Source of the DNA: an uncultured Odoribacter sp.
Lineage (GTDB): Bacteria > Bacteroidota > Bacteroidia > Bacteroidales > Marinifilaceae
DNA: 64,000 bases
Assembly: GCA_910578105.1 (NCBI GenBank)
Contig: CAJTPD010000001.1
Coordinates: 124,001 to 188,000, forward strand
Direction of reading: 5' to 3'
The notes beneath the pieces are model-generated. The model was not told where the DNA came from. It ran no database searches and saw only the letters and a list, made by a program, of their open reading frames with translations. The position numbers and the translations under genes are program-made. Below, piece by piece: positions 49,853-60,800 of this stretch (positions are counted from its first letter, which is position 1; each line of letters begins with the position of its first letter).

Positions 49853-50464
49853 CTAAAGTTTCCCTTCTGTGCCGCAACAAAATAATAAATCCAGTATACT
49901 CAGGTTAGGGATAAACGGAAACCGGTCACTAAAAGTTTGGCGGTAGGGATGGACCGGAAAATCAGTATCGGGTTTTCGTTTGGCAGGTTTCGGATGAAAG
50001 GCATTCCGCAGGTCTGTGTAAACGGTTCCGTTTTCAGGGATATAGTCGTTTGTCATCTGAAGAGGACGTTTTATTCTCAGAAAGCCAAGTATGGTTTCCA
50101 GGATAGCGTTGTTTAAGTCAAGTAAATAGGTTTCTTTTTTTTCAAAAAAAGGCATAAGTTCATCTATATAATATTCATAATATGGTGAATTTTTGTATGC
50201 TGATTCTATACTCCGGAGATGTAATTTTTGCCAGGGAGTAGCATACATAATTTTCAAATCTTTTGTTAATGTTTTGCTGTTTGCTTTGACAACCGGAACT
50301 GTCAGAGAAATAGTTCCGTTAGCTGTCATGATTTCACAACGGTTCCGGTAACTTTGTTTTCCGAAATTTTCAAATTGTTCAATAATAATGTGCCGGGATT
50401 GTTTAATTGCCATAAAATAAGCAACCGGGGGAAAATAGGCAGTATTTAATAACAGGTTTTCCAT
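49853..50464 (-). CDS. WbqC family protein
   Basis: This 203-residue protein matches the WbqC-like family: an Ala-Tyr-Phe-Pro-Pro-Val-x-Tyr-Phe start, Tyr-Arg-Asn-Arg-Cys-Glu-Ile, Trp-Gln-Lys-Leu-His-Leu-Arg-Ser-Ile and Tyr-Lys-Asn-Ser-Pro-Tyr-Tyr-Glu-Tyr-Tyr. Family members occur in O-antigen and glycan loci, where they are thought to act in amino-sugar modification; biochemical roles are little known. No glycan cluster surrounds it here. It is convergent with the NlpC/P60 gene. Confidence 0.85.
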   Translation of the reverse strand: MENLLLNTAYFPPVAYFMAIKQSRHIIIEQFENFGKQSYRNRCEIMTANGTISLTVPVVKANSKTLTKDLKIMYATPWQKLHLRSIESAYKNSPYYEYYIDELMPFFEKKETYLLDLNNAILETILGFLRIKRPLQMTNDYIPENGTVYTDLRNAFHPKPAKRKPDTDFPVHPYRQTFSDRFPFIPNLSILDLLFCCGTEGKL

Positions 50465-50489
50465 TCAGTTATTGTTTCTTTTATGCTTA

Positions 50490-50497
50490 CAAAAATA
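50490..50497 (-). promoter_or_regulatory. -7 box for the WbqC-family gene
   Basis: The minus strand reads TATTTTTG, a TAnnTTTG match, about 25 nt before the start codon at 50464. Confidence 0.45.
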
Positions 50498-50955
50498 GAA
50501 AAAAATATTTTGTAGGTTAAAGATGTTAAAATGTCATTTGATTTATCACGAATGTATTACAGTAAATTTTTAAAACTGCAATCTTTGTGTGTCAAATTTT
50601 AAAATTGCAAATTTTTATTGTTAAAATTTTAATAAAAAATTGCAATTACTTAGATTAATTCCTATCTTTCGAATGCTGAACTGAATTAAACGCTATTTAT
50701 GTTTTGTTTAAGAGTGAATTTAGTTAAAGAGGGAAAGGGGTAGATTTTCAACGCAATCAGAACTTTTGCCTTAACAAATTCGTAAAACGTTTAGAATGTT
50801 CCTGTGAAAAATGATTATTTGAATTTTTTAACAATCTTTTGATGATGTGTAAATGTGTGAATATGTATTAATTATAATAAAGGTGAGAATTGCATGTTTA
50901 TCAGATGGATTTTAAGCAGGATGCAGCATAATATTAATGCTAATTGTGTTGTAAG
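50498..50955. other. Long AT-rich intergenic region upstream of the glycogen genes
   Basis: This region holds no gene. Three similar AT-rich units (TTTTAAAACTGCAA, TTTTAAAATTGCAA and AAAAAATTGCAA) lie between about 50569 and 50647. A probable glgB promoter follows, leaving a leader of about 280 nt. Confidence 0.5.
50639..50670 (+). promoter_or_regulatory. Probable promoter of the glycogen cluster
   Basis: ATTG (50639-50642) is followed after 20 nt by TATCTTTC (50663-50670), one base off the TAnnTTTG consensus. Confidence 0.4.
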
Positions 50956-52938
50956 ATGAGATGGAATATAACTGTCAATGATCCTTTATTGGAACCTTTT
51001 CTTCCGGTTATCCGTCGCAGGCATGAGAAAAGCGTGTTGAAGGAACTGGAGTTTTCCGGTCGTAAAAGGATGTTGTCGGATTGTTTTAACAATCATTTGT
51101 ATTTTGGTTTGCATTGTACAGAAGATGGCGGATGGATATTCCGGGAATGGGCTCCTAATGCAACTGCCATATATTTGGTCGGAGAATCCAATGAATGGCA
51201 AAAAAGAGAAGATTTCAGATTGCGGCCTGTTGGCAGTGGTGTATGGGAATTGAAGTTGCCGGCTGAATCGATGTGGCATGGTATGGATTATAAGTTATGG
51301 GTGGCATGGGAGGATGGTTGCGGAGAGAGAATACCGTCCTATGCCCGTCGGGTGGTGCAGGATGATTTATCCAAAATATTTACTGCTCAGGTATGGGCTC
51401 CCGAACAGCCTTATTTGTGGAAAAATGCGGTTTTGCCCCGGTGCAGCCATCCGTTGATTTATGAGGCGCATGTGGGAATGAGCATGGAAAACAGGAGGGT
51501 TACTACTTTTAATGAATTCCGGGTTTATGTGTTGCCCAGAATAGTCGACCTGGGATACAATATGATTCAGTTGATGGGGATACAGGAACATCCTTATTAT
51601 GGTTCTTTTGGGTATCAGGTATCTAATTTTTATGCTGTAAGTTCCCGGTTCGGAACTCCTGATGAGCTGAAACGGCTGATTGACGAGGCTCATGGCTTCG
51701 GAATAGGGGTGATTATGGATTTAGTGCATTCTCATGCCGTGAAAAATGAAGCGGAAGGATTGAGTTGTTTTGCCGGAGACTATAGTCAATATTTTTATCG
51801 GGGAGAGCGCGGAACACATAAATTGTGGAATTCACGGTGTTTTGATTACGGGAAAAATGAGGTGGTCAGTTTTCTGTTATCGAATTGTAAGTTCTGGGCT
51901 GAAGAGTTTCATTTTGACGGATTTCGTTTTGACGGTATTACCAGTATGTTGTATTGGGACCATGGCTTAGGGCGTGATTTTACAGAATATAAGTTCTATT
52001 ATGACGGCAATCAGGATGAGGATGCTATTACTTATCTGACTTTGGCTAATAAACTGATTCATGAAATAAATCCTGACATAATTACTATTGCTGAAGACAT
52101 GAGCGGAATGCCTGGTCTGGCACAGCCTGCAAGTGAAGGGGGAATAGGGTTTGATTTTCGGATGAGCATGGGAGTGCCGGATTATTGGATTAAGCTGATT
52201 AAAGGCAAAAAAGATGAAGAATGGCATGTGGGGGATATGTTTTATGAATTGACCAATAAACGTGCGGAAGAGCATACCATCAGTTATGCGGAAAGTCATG
52301 ACCAGGCAATGGTTGGCGATAAGACTATATTTTTCCGTTTGGTGGATAAGGATATTTACACCGGGATGAGTGTGTTTGACCATAAACTGGTGATAGACCG
52401 TGGGATGGCTTTGCATAAAATGATCCGTTTATTGACGGTTGCTACGGCCGGTGACGGGTATCTGAATTTTATGGGAAATGAATTCGGGCATCCGGAATGG
52501 ATTGATTTTCCGAGGGAAGGTAACAATTGGAGTTATGAACATGCCCGCCGGCAATGGAGCCTTGTAGACGATGCTAATCTGCGTTTCCGCTTTTTGAATG
52601 CTTTTGACAAAGCAATGATTGGGATTGTGAATAAAGCGGGCTTTTTTGAACCAATTCCGGAGCCTGTCGTAAGAGATAATGAACGTCAGATTCTGGTGTT
52701 CCGGAGAGGGAAATACTTGTTTGTGTTTAATTTCAATCCGGAGAATTCTTATTCGGATTACAGGTTTGACGCGGAGGCTGGAAAATATGTTCCGGTTTTG
52801 AATACGGACAGTGAGTGTTTTGATGGTTTTAACCGGATTGATGACCGGCAGTCGCATTTTACGCTCTTCCGGGACGGACGGAATTTACTGAGTTTGTATA
52901 TACCGGCGAGGACAGCTTTGGTATTGCAGTTGCAGTAG
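50956..52938 (+). CDS. glgB: 1,4-alpha-glucan branching enzyme (GH13)
   Basis: From the ATG at 50956 the protein has 660 residues (TTG at 50944 is an alternative). An N-terminal CBM48 domain (about 35-140, with Trp-Ala-Pro-Asn-Ala) precedes the GH13 barrel. The nucleophile is Asp326 in Arg-Phe-Asp-Gly-Ile-Thr-Ser-Met-Leu-Tyr, the acid-base is Glu380 in Ala-Glu-Asp-Met-Ser-Gly, and the third carboxylate lies in Ser-His-Asp-Gln. The sequence is of the eukaryote-like GH13_8 type, not the Escherichia coli type. It makes alpha-1,6 branches in glycogen. It opens the five-gene glycogen locus. Confidence 0.96.
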   Translation: MRWNITVNDPLLEPFLPVIRRRHEKSVLKELEFSGRKRMLSDCFNNHLYFGLHCTEDGGWIFREWAPNATAIYLVGESNEWQKREDFRLRPVGSGVWELKLPAESMWHGMDYKLWVAWEDGCGERIPSYARRVVQDDLSKIFTAQVWAPEQPYLWKNAVLPRCSHPLIYEAHVGMSMENRRVTTFNEFRVYVLPRIVDLGYNMIQLMGIQEHPYYGSFGYQVSNFYAVSSRFGTPDELKRLIDEAHGFGIGVIMDLVHSHAVKNEAEGLSCFAGDYSQYFYRGERGTHKLWNSRCFDYGKNEVVSFLLSNCKFWAEEFHFDGFRFDGITSMLYWDHGLGRDFTEYKFYYDGNQDEDAITYLTLANKLIHEINPDIITIAEDMSGMPGLAQPASEGGIGFDFRMSMGVPDYWIKLIKGKKDEEWHVGDMFYELTNKRAEEHTISYAESHDQAMVGDKTIFFRLVDKDIYTGMSVFDHKLVIDRGMALHKMIRLLTVATAGDGYLNFMGNEFGHPEWIDFPREGNNWSYEHARRQWSLVDDANLRFRFLNAFDKAMIGIVNKAGFFEPIPEPVVRDNERQILVFRRGKYLFVFNFNPENSYSDYRFDAEAGKYVPVLNTDSECFDGFNRIDDRQSHFTLFRDGRNLLSLYIPARTALVLQLQ

Positions 52939-52999
52939 GATATTTTGTTCGGGAAAATGGATAGAAAAGTAAGTTAAAAGGTATAAAGTAAAATTTATT

Positions 53000-54955
53000 A
53001 TGGCGTATTTGAAATTTAATAAGGATGAATTGGTGAATCTGGAATATTCACTGAAACGTGAAGTATTGGCAACAAACCGGGCGGGAGGTTATATGTCCTC
53101 TACGATTATTTGTTGTAATACCCGTAAATACCATGGTTTACTGATTGTACCTATTGATGAGTTCGGGGGTGAAAATCATGTGCTATTGTCGGGTTTGGAT
53201 GAGACTGTGGTTCAGCATGGTCAGGCCTTTAATTTGGGGATTCATAAATATCCGGGCAATTATGAACCCAGAGGTCACAAATATATTATTGATTTTGAAT
53301 ATGAACCGGTATATACCCTGACCTATCGGGTAGGCGGGGTGATTTTACGCAAAGAGATTGTATTGGTACATAATGAAGATCAGGTGCTTATCCGTTATAC
53401 TTTACTGGATGCCCATTCGGATACTACTTTGCGGTTGAAACCGTTTTTGGCATACCGGAATATTCATTCTTTATCTAAAGCGAATATGGTGGCCAATACG
53501 AAATATCAGGAGGTGGAAAATGGCATCTGTTCCAAATTATACAATGGCTTTCCGGCTTTAAATATGCAGATTAGCAAGAAAAATGAATTTGTGGCGACGC
53601 CGGATTGGTATTATAATGTAGAGTATATGGAGGAACGGAACCGGGGTTATGATTTCCGGGAGGATTTATTTGTTCCGGGATATTTTGAATTTCCGATAAA
53701 GAAAGGGGAGAGTATTATTTTTTCTGCGTCAGTGGAACCGGTAGCGACAACCCGTTTAAAAATGAAATTTCAGAAGCTGGTGGAAACACGTGCTCCGCGT
53801 GACAGTTTTGAAAACTGTCTGAAATATTCGGCTTCTCAATTTATAGTCCGGAGAAAAAAAGATACGGAAGTGGTTGCCGGATATCCCTGGTTCGGCCGGT
53901 GGGGGCGTGACACTTTTATTGCTTTGCCGGGTATAACCTTATCTGCTTCAAATGACACCAAAACCTGTAAAGATGTATTGGATACCATGATCCGTGAATT
54001 GCATAACGGTTTATTTCCCAATATCGGAAAAGAGCAGAATGCTTCGTATAATTCGGTGGATGCCCCGATGTGGTTTTTTAAGGCTGTGCAGGAATATGGG
54101 GATGCAGTTAAAGATGATATTGCCGTATGGAAAAGCTATGGTACTAAAATGAAAGCCGTTTTAAAAGCTTATCGGGATGGTATCAATGAATATGTAAAGA
54201 TGGCGGATAACTACTTAATCTGGGCAGATGAACCAGGTAAGGCATTGACTTGGATGGATGCCATTGTCGGCGGGATACCGGTAACTCCCCGGGGAGGCTA
54301 TCAGGTGGAAATCAATGCTTTGTGGTATAATGCCATTTGTTATGTTTTGAAATTAGCCCGGAATGCCGGAGATACTAAGTTTATAGAGGAATGGGAGGGT
54401 ATGCCTGAAAAAGTGAGAGAGAGTTTCGTACACGTATTTTGGATTAAGGAAAAAGGGTATCTGGCGGATTTTGTGAATGGGGGAGGACAAAATGTGTATG
54501 TCCGTCCCAATCAGGTGATTGCCTGTTCTTTGGAATATAGTCCCCTTACAGACGAAATGAAGCGTGGAGTGTTGAATGTTGTTGAAAATGAATTGCTTAC
54601 TCCCAAAGGCTTGCGTACATTGGCCCCAAAAAATGTTCATTATGAGGGGACTTATGAGGGCGATCAGGCTACCCGCGACCATGCTTATCATCAGGGTACT
54701 GTGTGGCCTTGGTTAATAGGGCCTTATATTGAAGCAAATTTCCGTTTGTATGGTAAAAAATTTGTGAAAACTGCAAAAGAAATTCTGGCCGGTTTTGAAG
54801 AAGATATGACAGTATATGGTGTTTGTTCGGTGAGTGAAGTTTATGACGGAAATCCTCCTTACACCCCCAATGGCTGTATTTCCCAGGCATGGAGTGTCGG
54901 TGAGATTTTGCGGAGCGGAGCATTGATCAGAAAGTATGAGAAGGCGAAGAAATGA
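53000..54955 (+). CDS. Glycogen debranching enzyme (amylo-alpha-1,6-glucosidase type)
   Basis: This 651-residue protein has an N-terminal beta-sandwich (about 10-260, starting Ala-Thr-Asn-Arg-Ala-Gly-Gly-Tyr-Met-Ser-Ser-Thr). The C-terminal alpha/alpha barrel is of the GDE_C family, with Gly-Tyr-Pro-Trp-Phe-Gly-Arg-Trp-Gly-Arg-Asp-Thr-Phe, Thr-Trp-Met-Asp-Ala and Pro-Asn-Gly-Cys-Ile-Ser-Gln-Ala-Trp-Ser near the end. It removes alpha-1,6-linked glucose at branch points during glycogen breakdown. It follows glgB by 61 nt and precedes the GT4 gene. Confidence 0.94.
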   Translation: MAYLKFNKDELVNLEYSLKREVLATNRAGGYMSSTIICCNTRKYHGLLIVPIDEFGGENHVLLSGLDETVVQHGQAFNLGIHKYPGNYEPRGHKYIIDFEYEPVYTLTYRVGGVILRKEIVLVHNEDQVLIRYTLLDAHSDTTLRLKPFLAYRNIHSLSKANMVANTKYQEVENGICSKLYNGFPALNMQISKKNEFVATPDWYYNVEYMEERNRGYDFREDLFVPGYFEFPIKKGESIIFSASVEPVATTRLKMKFQKLVETRAPRDSFENCLKYSASQFIVRRKKDTEVVAGYPWFGRWGRDTFIALPGITLSASNDTKTCKDVLDTMIRELHNGLFPNIGKEQNASYNSVDAPMWFFKAVQEYGDAVKDDIAVWKSYGTKMKAVLKAYRDGINEYVKMADNYLIWADEPGKALTWMDAIVGGIPVTPRGGYQVEINALWYNAICYVLKLARNAGDTKFIEEWEGMPEKVRESFVHVFWIKEKGYLADFVNGGGQNVYVRPNQVIACSLEYSPLTDEMKRGVLNVVENELLTPKGLRTLAPKNVHYEGTYEGDQATRDHAYHQGTVWPWLIGPYIEANFRLYGKKFVKTAKEILAGFEEDMTVYGVCSVSEVYDGNPPYTPNGCISQAWSVGEILRSGALIRKYEKAKK

Positions 54956-55034
54956 TAGATGACTATATTTTCCCGGTTGATTACCGGAAAGTTTGTTTGA
55001 AGATGTTGTAGGAAAAAGATTGATTTATTATATT

Positions 55035-56324
55035 ATGAAAACGAAAGTATTAATGTTTGGCTGGGAGTTTCCTCCTCACATCGCCGGGGGACTGGGAACT
55101 GCTTGTTTAGGGTTAACAAGAGGATTAGCCAAACAAGGAGTTGAAGTATTGTTCGTGATGCCGAAGGCCAGTGGGGATGAAGACCAGAGTGCTGCAAAGA
55201 TTATTAATGCCAGTGATGTGGAATCCCTGTTCGAATATCACCAGATAGAAGAGTATTGGAAGAATATTAATTTCATGCAGGTTGGTTCCAACCTGATGCC
55301 TTATATGGACCCTGAAAGGTTTTCTTATGAAGTGAATAAAAGTATTCGTGGAGCTGGGAATGAAAAACGGATTGGTTTTAAAAATAAGTATGAGTTTTCC
55401 GGGAAGTATGGAGCCAACCTGATGGAAGAAGTGGCCCGTTATGCTCTGGTGGCGGCAACAATAGCTACTCAGCAGCAGTTTGATGTGATTCATGCTCATG
55501 ACTGGTTGACTTATGCTGCCGGTATTGCTGCCAAAAGAGTATCCGGTAAACCGTTGGTGGTTCATGTTCATGCCACTGAGTTTGACCGGAGTGGTGAAAA
55601 TGTGAATCAGATTGTATATAATCTGGAACGTCAGGGAATGCTGGAGGCTGATCGTGTGATTACCGTTAGCAATCTGACGCGTGATATTGTAATCAATCGT
55701 TACCACATCAATCCGGATAAAGTTTTTACAGTTCATAATGCCGTGGATTTTCAGTCCTATAAGGATATGGAAGTCAATAGAGGAATTAAGGAAAAAGTAG
55801 TTACTTTTCTGGGACGTATTACTTACCAGAAAGGGCCGGAATATTTTATTGAAGCTGCCAATAAAGTACTGAAACGTTATCCGAATGTACGTTTCGTCAT
55901 GGCAGGGAGTGGGGATATGATGAATCGTTCTATCCGTCGTGTGGCAAAACTAAAGATAGCGACTAAATTTCATTTTACCGGTTTCTTACGGGGACAGGAT
56001 GTGCAGAAAATGTTTGCTTATAGTGATGTTTATGTAATGCCTTCTGTTTCTGAACCTTTTGGAATTTCGCCTTTGGAGGCAATGCGTTCGGGGGTACCTA
56101 CCATTATTTCCAAACAATCGGGTGTGGCTGAGGTTTTAAAACATGCCATTAAGGTTGATTTCTGGGATGTGGATGCAATGGCTGATGCAATTTATGGTCT
56201 TTTGGCATATCCTGGTTTAGCGGAATTTGCTGCAAAATACGGTTTAAATGAGGTCAATACACTTAAATGGGAAAATGCGGCATTTAAACTAAAACAGATT
56301 TATGAAGAAGTGAAAAGGAGATAG
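55035..56324 (+). CDS. GT4-family glycosyltransferase of the glycogen locus
   Basis: The 429-residue protein starts at the ATG at 55035 (Met-Lys-Thr-Lys-Val-Leu-Met-Phe-Gly-Trp-Glu-Phe-Pro-Pro), since an in-frame ATG at 54993 adds an unlikely extension. It has the GT-B fold: Gly-Gly-Leu-Gly near 19, His-Ala-His-Asp-Trp near 155 and the E-x7-E motif in Glu-Pro-Phe-Gly-Ile-Ser-Pro-Leu-Glu near 345. Its place between the debranching enzyme and a GH57 amylase suggests a role in glycogen or maltodextrin synthesis, for example priming or elongation. The donor sugar is not known. Confidence 0.9.
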   Translation: MKTKVLMFGWEFPPHIAGGLGTACLGLTRGLAKQGVEVLFVMPKASGDEDQSAAKIINASDVESLFEYHQIEEYWKNINFMQVGSNLMPYMDPERFSYEVNKSIRGAGNEKRIGFKNKYEFSGKYGANLMEEVARYALVAATIATQQQFDVIHAHDWLTYAAGIAAKRVSGKPLVVHVHATEFDRSGENVNQIVYNLERQGMLEADRVITVSNLTRDIVINRYHINPDKVFTVHNAVDFQSYKDMEVNRGIKEKVVTFLGRITYQKGPEYFIEAANKVLKRYPNVRFVMAGSGDMMNRSIRRVAKLKIATKFHFTGFLRGQDVQKMFAYSDVYVMPSVSEPFGISPLEAMRSGVPTIISKQSGVAEVLKHAIKVDFWDVDAMADAIYGLLAYPGLAEFAAKYGLNEVNTLKWENAAFKLKQIYEEVKRR

Positions 56325-56388
56325 GATGAGGTATTCCGACGTATTTAGTCATATAAAAAACGAAATAATTATAAATAAATATAACACC

Positions 56389-57675
56389 ATGGATAAAAAG
56401 ACTTTATGTTTGTATTTTCAGGTACACCAGCCGATACGTTTAAGAAAATACCATTTTTTCGATATCGGGAAAAACAGGGATTATTATGATGATTTTGCCA
56501 ACCGGACGATAACCCGCAAGGTGGCAGAACGGTGTTATCTTCCTGCTAACCGGATGATGCTGGATTTGATTAAAAAATATGGCAAGAATTTTAAAGTGAG
56601 TTTTTCGATTACCGGTTTGGCCATTGAACAATTCCAGATGTATGCGCCTGAGGTGATTGATAGTTTCAAGGAATTGGCGGCAACCGGAAGTGTGGAATTT
56701 TTGGCGGAAACCTATTCTCATTCTTTGGCTTGTTTGATGGATGAGAAAGAATTTAGACAACAGGTGAAACGCCATACTGCTTTGATGAAAAGTTTGTTTG
56801 GTGTGAAACCGGTGACTTTCCGGAATACTGAATTGATTTATTCTGATGAAATCGGGGAAATGGTTTCCGATATGGGGTATACCACCATGCTGACCGAAGG
56901 GGCCCGTCATATTCTGGGATGGAAAAGTCCGAATTATGTTTATACCAATTCTGTCAATCCGAAGTTGAAGTTATTGTTAAAAAATTTCCGGTTGAGCGAT
57001 GATATTGCTTTTCGTTTTTCTGACCGGGATTGGGACCAGTGGCCTTTGACTGCCGATAAATTTGCCGGGTGGTTGAATAATGCTGACGGTGAGATTGTCA
57101 ATTTATTCATGGATTATGAAACTTTGGGAGAACATCAGGGTGCTGACACCGGTATTTTTGATTTTTTTTCTTCTCTTCCGGAGCAGGTTTTTAAATTTTC
57201 TGATTTTGAATTTTTGACACCGTGCGAAGCTGCTGTCAAACATCAGCCGATAGCTCCTTTACATGTTCCTTATCCTATTTCATGGGCGGATGAAGAACGC
57301 GATTTGACAGCATGGCTGGGCAATGAATTGCAGAATGAGGCGTTTGAGGAGTTATATAAAACCGGAAATAAGGTATATAATCTCAAAGATGAGGCTTTGC
57401 TGCGTGATTTTGACCGTTTACAGGCCAGTGATCATTTTTATTATATGTGTACTAAATTATTTTCGGATGGTGCTATTCACCAGTATTTCACTCCTTATGA
57501 CACTCCTTATGAAGCGTTCATTAATTATATGAATGTGTTGAGTGATTTTATATTGAGGGTTGAACATGCTGTGACAAAAACACAAAATAAGGTTGAAAAA
57601 GCGAAGATGAAAGCTTTATCTACTGTTGAGAAAAAAACAGAGACTCTCGCAGTGACAGGAAAAAAAAGAAAGTAA
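56389..57675 (+). CDS. GH57 family alpha-amylase/glucanotransferase
   Basis: The 428-residue protein starts at the ATG at 56389 and opens Leu-Cys-Leu-Tyr-Phe-Gln-Val-His-Gln-Pro, the first GH57 motif. The nucleophile is probably Glu148 in Arg-Asn-Thr-Glu-Leu-Ile-Tyr, and the acid-base Asp lies in Phe-Met-Asp-Tyr-Glu-Thr near 244. The last 40 residues are lysine-rich. GH57 enzymes hydrolyse or transfer alpha-1,4-glucans, here probably the intracellular polymer since there is no signal peptide. An intrinsic terminator follows, so the next gene has its own promoter. Confidence 0.92.
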   Translation: MDKKTLCLYFQVHQPIRLRKYHFFDIGKNRDYYDDFANRTITRKVAERCYLPANRMMLDLIKKYGKNFKVSFSITGLAIEQFQMYAPEVIDSFKELAATGSVEFLAETYSHSLACLMDEKEFRQQVKRHTALMKSLFGVKPVTFRNTELIYSDEIGEMVSDMGYTTMLTEGARHILGWKSPNYVYTNSVNPKLKLLLKNFRLSDDIAFRFSDRDWDQWPLTADKFAGWLNNADGEIVNLFMDYETLGEHQGADTGIFDFFSSLPEQVFKFSDFEFLTPCEAAVKHQPIAPLHVPYPISWADEERDLTAWLGNELQNEAFEELYKTGNKVYNLKDEALLRDFDRLQASDHFYYMCTKLFSDGAIHQYFTPYDTPYEAFINYMNVLSDFILRVEHAVTKTQNKVEKAKMKALSTVEKKTETLAVTGKKRK

Positions 57676-57713
57676 TTGTGAAGCATTGTTGTAAAATCGG
57701 ACTATAATAAAAT

Positions 57714-57760
57714 ATTCAGGAGTATTAACAAATGTTATGTATTCCTGAATCTTGTTTTTT
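57714..57760 (+). terminator. Intrinsic terminator after the GH57 gene
   Basis: ATTCAGGAGTA (57714-57724) pairs with TATTCCTGAAT (57740-57750), with one G-U pair, followed by CTTGTTTTTT. Confidence 0.8.
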
Positions 57761-57794
57761 AAACTTTGATAATCCGGTGTTTACATAAAAACAT

Positions 57795-57802
57795 TATTTT
57801 TG
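57795..57802 (+). promoter_or_regulatory. -7 box for the glycogen synthase-phosphorylase fusion
   Basis: TATTTTTG matches TAnnTTTG 33 nt upstream of the start at 57835, just after the terminator. Confidence 0.55.
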
Positions 57803-57834
57803 CAATCTCAAAAAATAACACGCTAAATTAAAAT

Positions 57835-60800
57835 ATGGATAATAATAAATTGAAGAATCCTGCTTATTTGTTCGAAGTAAGTTGGGAAGTTTGTAATAAA
57901 GTAGGGGGAATTCATACGGTAATTTCCACTAAGGCCCTGAATATGGTGAAAGAGTATAGCAACAGTCACATTCTTATCGGACCGGATGTATGGCGTTATA
58001 CGGAACAGAATCCTGAATTTATTGATGACCAGCGTTTATTCCGTTCCTGGCGGCAAAGAGCAGCGCAGGAAGGTTTGCGTATAAAAGTGGGGCGTTGGAA
58101 TGTTGCAGGCGAACCTATTGTTATTTTAGTTGATTTCAGTACTTTCATTACGCAGAAGGATGAAATTTTTGCTTCATTCTGGGAAAAATATAAACTGGAT
58201 TCTATCAGTGGCCAATGGGATTATATCGAACCAGCTTTATTTGGTTATGCTGCCGGGAAAGTGATTGAAAGTTTTGTCCGTTTTAATTCTTCTTTGCGTC
58301 AGAGAATTATTGCTCAGTTCCATGAATGGATGACGGGTGCCGGCCTGTTGTATTTGAAGAGTGCTATGCCGCAGGTGGGATGTGTATTTACAACCCATGC
58401 TACGGTTTTGGGGCGGTGTGTTGCCGGAAATAGTTTGCCGTTGTATAACGAGATGAAAAATTATGTACCTGAAGAATTGGCACGTCGTTTTAATGTGATT
58501 TCTAAGCAGTCTTTGGAAAAGGCTGCTGCTCATCAGGCAGATTGTTTTACAACTGTAAGTGATATTACCGCAGCAGAATGTGTTCATTTTTTGGGTAAAA
58601 AAGTAGATATTGTTACACCTAATGGTTTCGAAAATGTATTTACGCCAAAAGCAGAAGAATGGGGAAAAAAACGAAAAGCGGGGCGTGAGAAATTCTTGCA
58701 GATAGCCCGTGCTTTGTTGGGGTGTCCGGTGGGGGACGAAGCTCTTTTGGTTGGAATCAGCGGACGTTATGAATTTAAAAATAAAGGTATTGATGTGTTT
58801 ATTGATGCCATGGGAGAACTGAATCGTGGGAATAATCTGAATAAAGAAGTTTTGGCCTTTATTTTGGTTCCTGCCGGACATGTCGGACCGAATAAAGAAT
58901 TATTACATAACCTGAATGTTCCGGAACAATTTGTTGGCAGTGGCACATCCTATCTGACCCATTATTTGACGGACGAGACTAATGATCCTGTTATGAACCG
59001 GATTAAAGCTTTGAAATTGCGTAATTCGGAAGATGATAAGGTGAAAATTTTCTTTGTGCCTAGTTATCTCAATGGAGATGACGGTGTTTTCAATATGCCG
59101 TATTACGATTTGTTAGTAGGGATGGATTTAACCGTATTTCCGTCTTATTATGAACCTTGGGGATATACGCCGTTAGAAAGTCTGGCTTTTAAGGTGCCTA
59201 CTTTAACTACGACGCTGGCGGGTTTTGGACTTTGGGTGAAAGAACATTATAATATGGAGCATCCGGGTATTGAGATTATTCACCGGGAAGATGGAGATAC
59301 CAATAGTGTTGCAATGGCTATTGCAGAGTGGGTGAGGAATTATACTACGGAGGGAATTGCTGAAACGGACAGGGACAGGAATAATGCGAAAGATGTGTCG
59401 CGGATTGCTTTATGGGATAATCTGATTACCTATTATAAGCAAGCTTATGCCATGGCTTTGGATCGGGTGAATGAGCGTTTAAAGGAAATGCCTATGGGCG
59501 ACCTTAATCAGAATTTGTCTTTTATCGAAAAGCAATTGACTGTGAATAATCCGAGTTGGGTCAGTGTTATGATTCATCGTTCTATTCCGGAAAAATTGCT
59601 GGCATTGGAAACTATATCTAAGAATCTCTGGTGGTGTTGGCATGATGAAGCCCGTGAACTTTTCCGGATGATTGATGTGGACAAATGGCGGGAATGTGGT
59701 CACAATCCGATTGTATTGCTGGATTCGATTTCGCTGAATCGTTATAAACAATTGGAGAATGATCCCGGCTTTGTGAAAAAGCTGGAGGAAGTGTATGAGC
59801 ATTTTCAGGAATATATGGAGGGAAAGAAGCAAATGTCCGGAGACGGAGTTGCTTATTTCAGTATGGAATATGGTTTGCATACTTCATTAAAAATTTATTC
59901 CGGAGGATTGGGAATTCTGGCGGGTGATTATCTGAAAGAAGCCAGTGATAAGGGAACTAAGATTACTGCAGTGGGGTTATTGTACCGATATGGTTATTTT
60001 ACCCAGAAGTTGTCTGCTACGGGGGAACAGGAAGCTGAGTATGAAGCTCAGGATTTTATGAAAATCGCAGTGACTCCCGTACGGGATGAAAACGGGAATT
60101 GGCAGACCGTCAGTCTGGTATTTCCGGGTCGTAATGTGTATGCCCGGATTTGGAGGGTAGATGTAGGACGTATTGAACTGTATTTATTGGATACTGATTT
60201 TGAAGATAATTTGCCGGAAGACCGGAGTATTACTCATCATTTGTATGGCGGAGACTGGGAAAACCGGTTGAAACAGGAGTTATTGTTGGGGTGTGGAGGT
60301 ATTCAGGCATTACGTAAGTTGGGAATTGATGCAGCAACTTATCATTGTAATGAAGGACATGCGGCTTTTACGGGACTTGAACGGTTAAAAGAATATATCG
60401 CCGAACGGGGATTATCGTTTGCTGAAGCTGTGGAGGTGGTACGTTGTTCTTCTTTGTTTACTACACATACACCGGTTCCTGCAGGGCACGATGCTTTTTC
60501 GGAAAATATGTTGCGTACTTATATCTCACATTATGCAGACCGTTTGAAAATATCCTGGGAACAATTATTGGGATTAGGAAAAATCAATGTGACTGATCCG
60601 AATGAGAAATTTTCCATGAGTTTTCTGGCTGCCAATCTGGCTCAGGAAGTGAATGGGGTCAGTTGGTTACATGGTGAAGTAAGTAAAGACATTTTTAAAG
60701 GAATGTGGCCCGGATATATGCCTGAAGAGTTGCATATCAGCTATGTGACAAACGGAGTTCATTATCCTACCTGGACTGCTCCCGAATGGAAAAAGATAGA

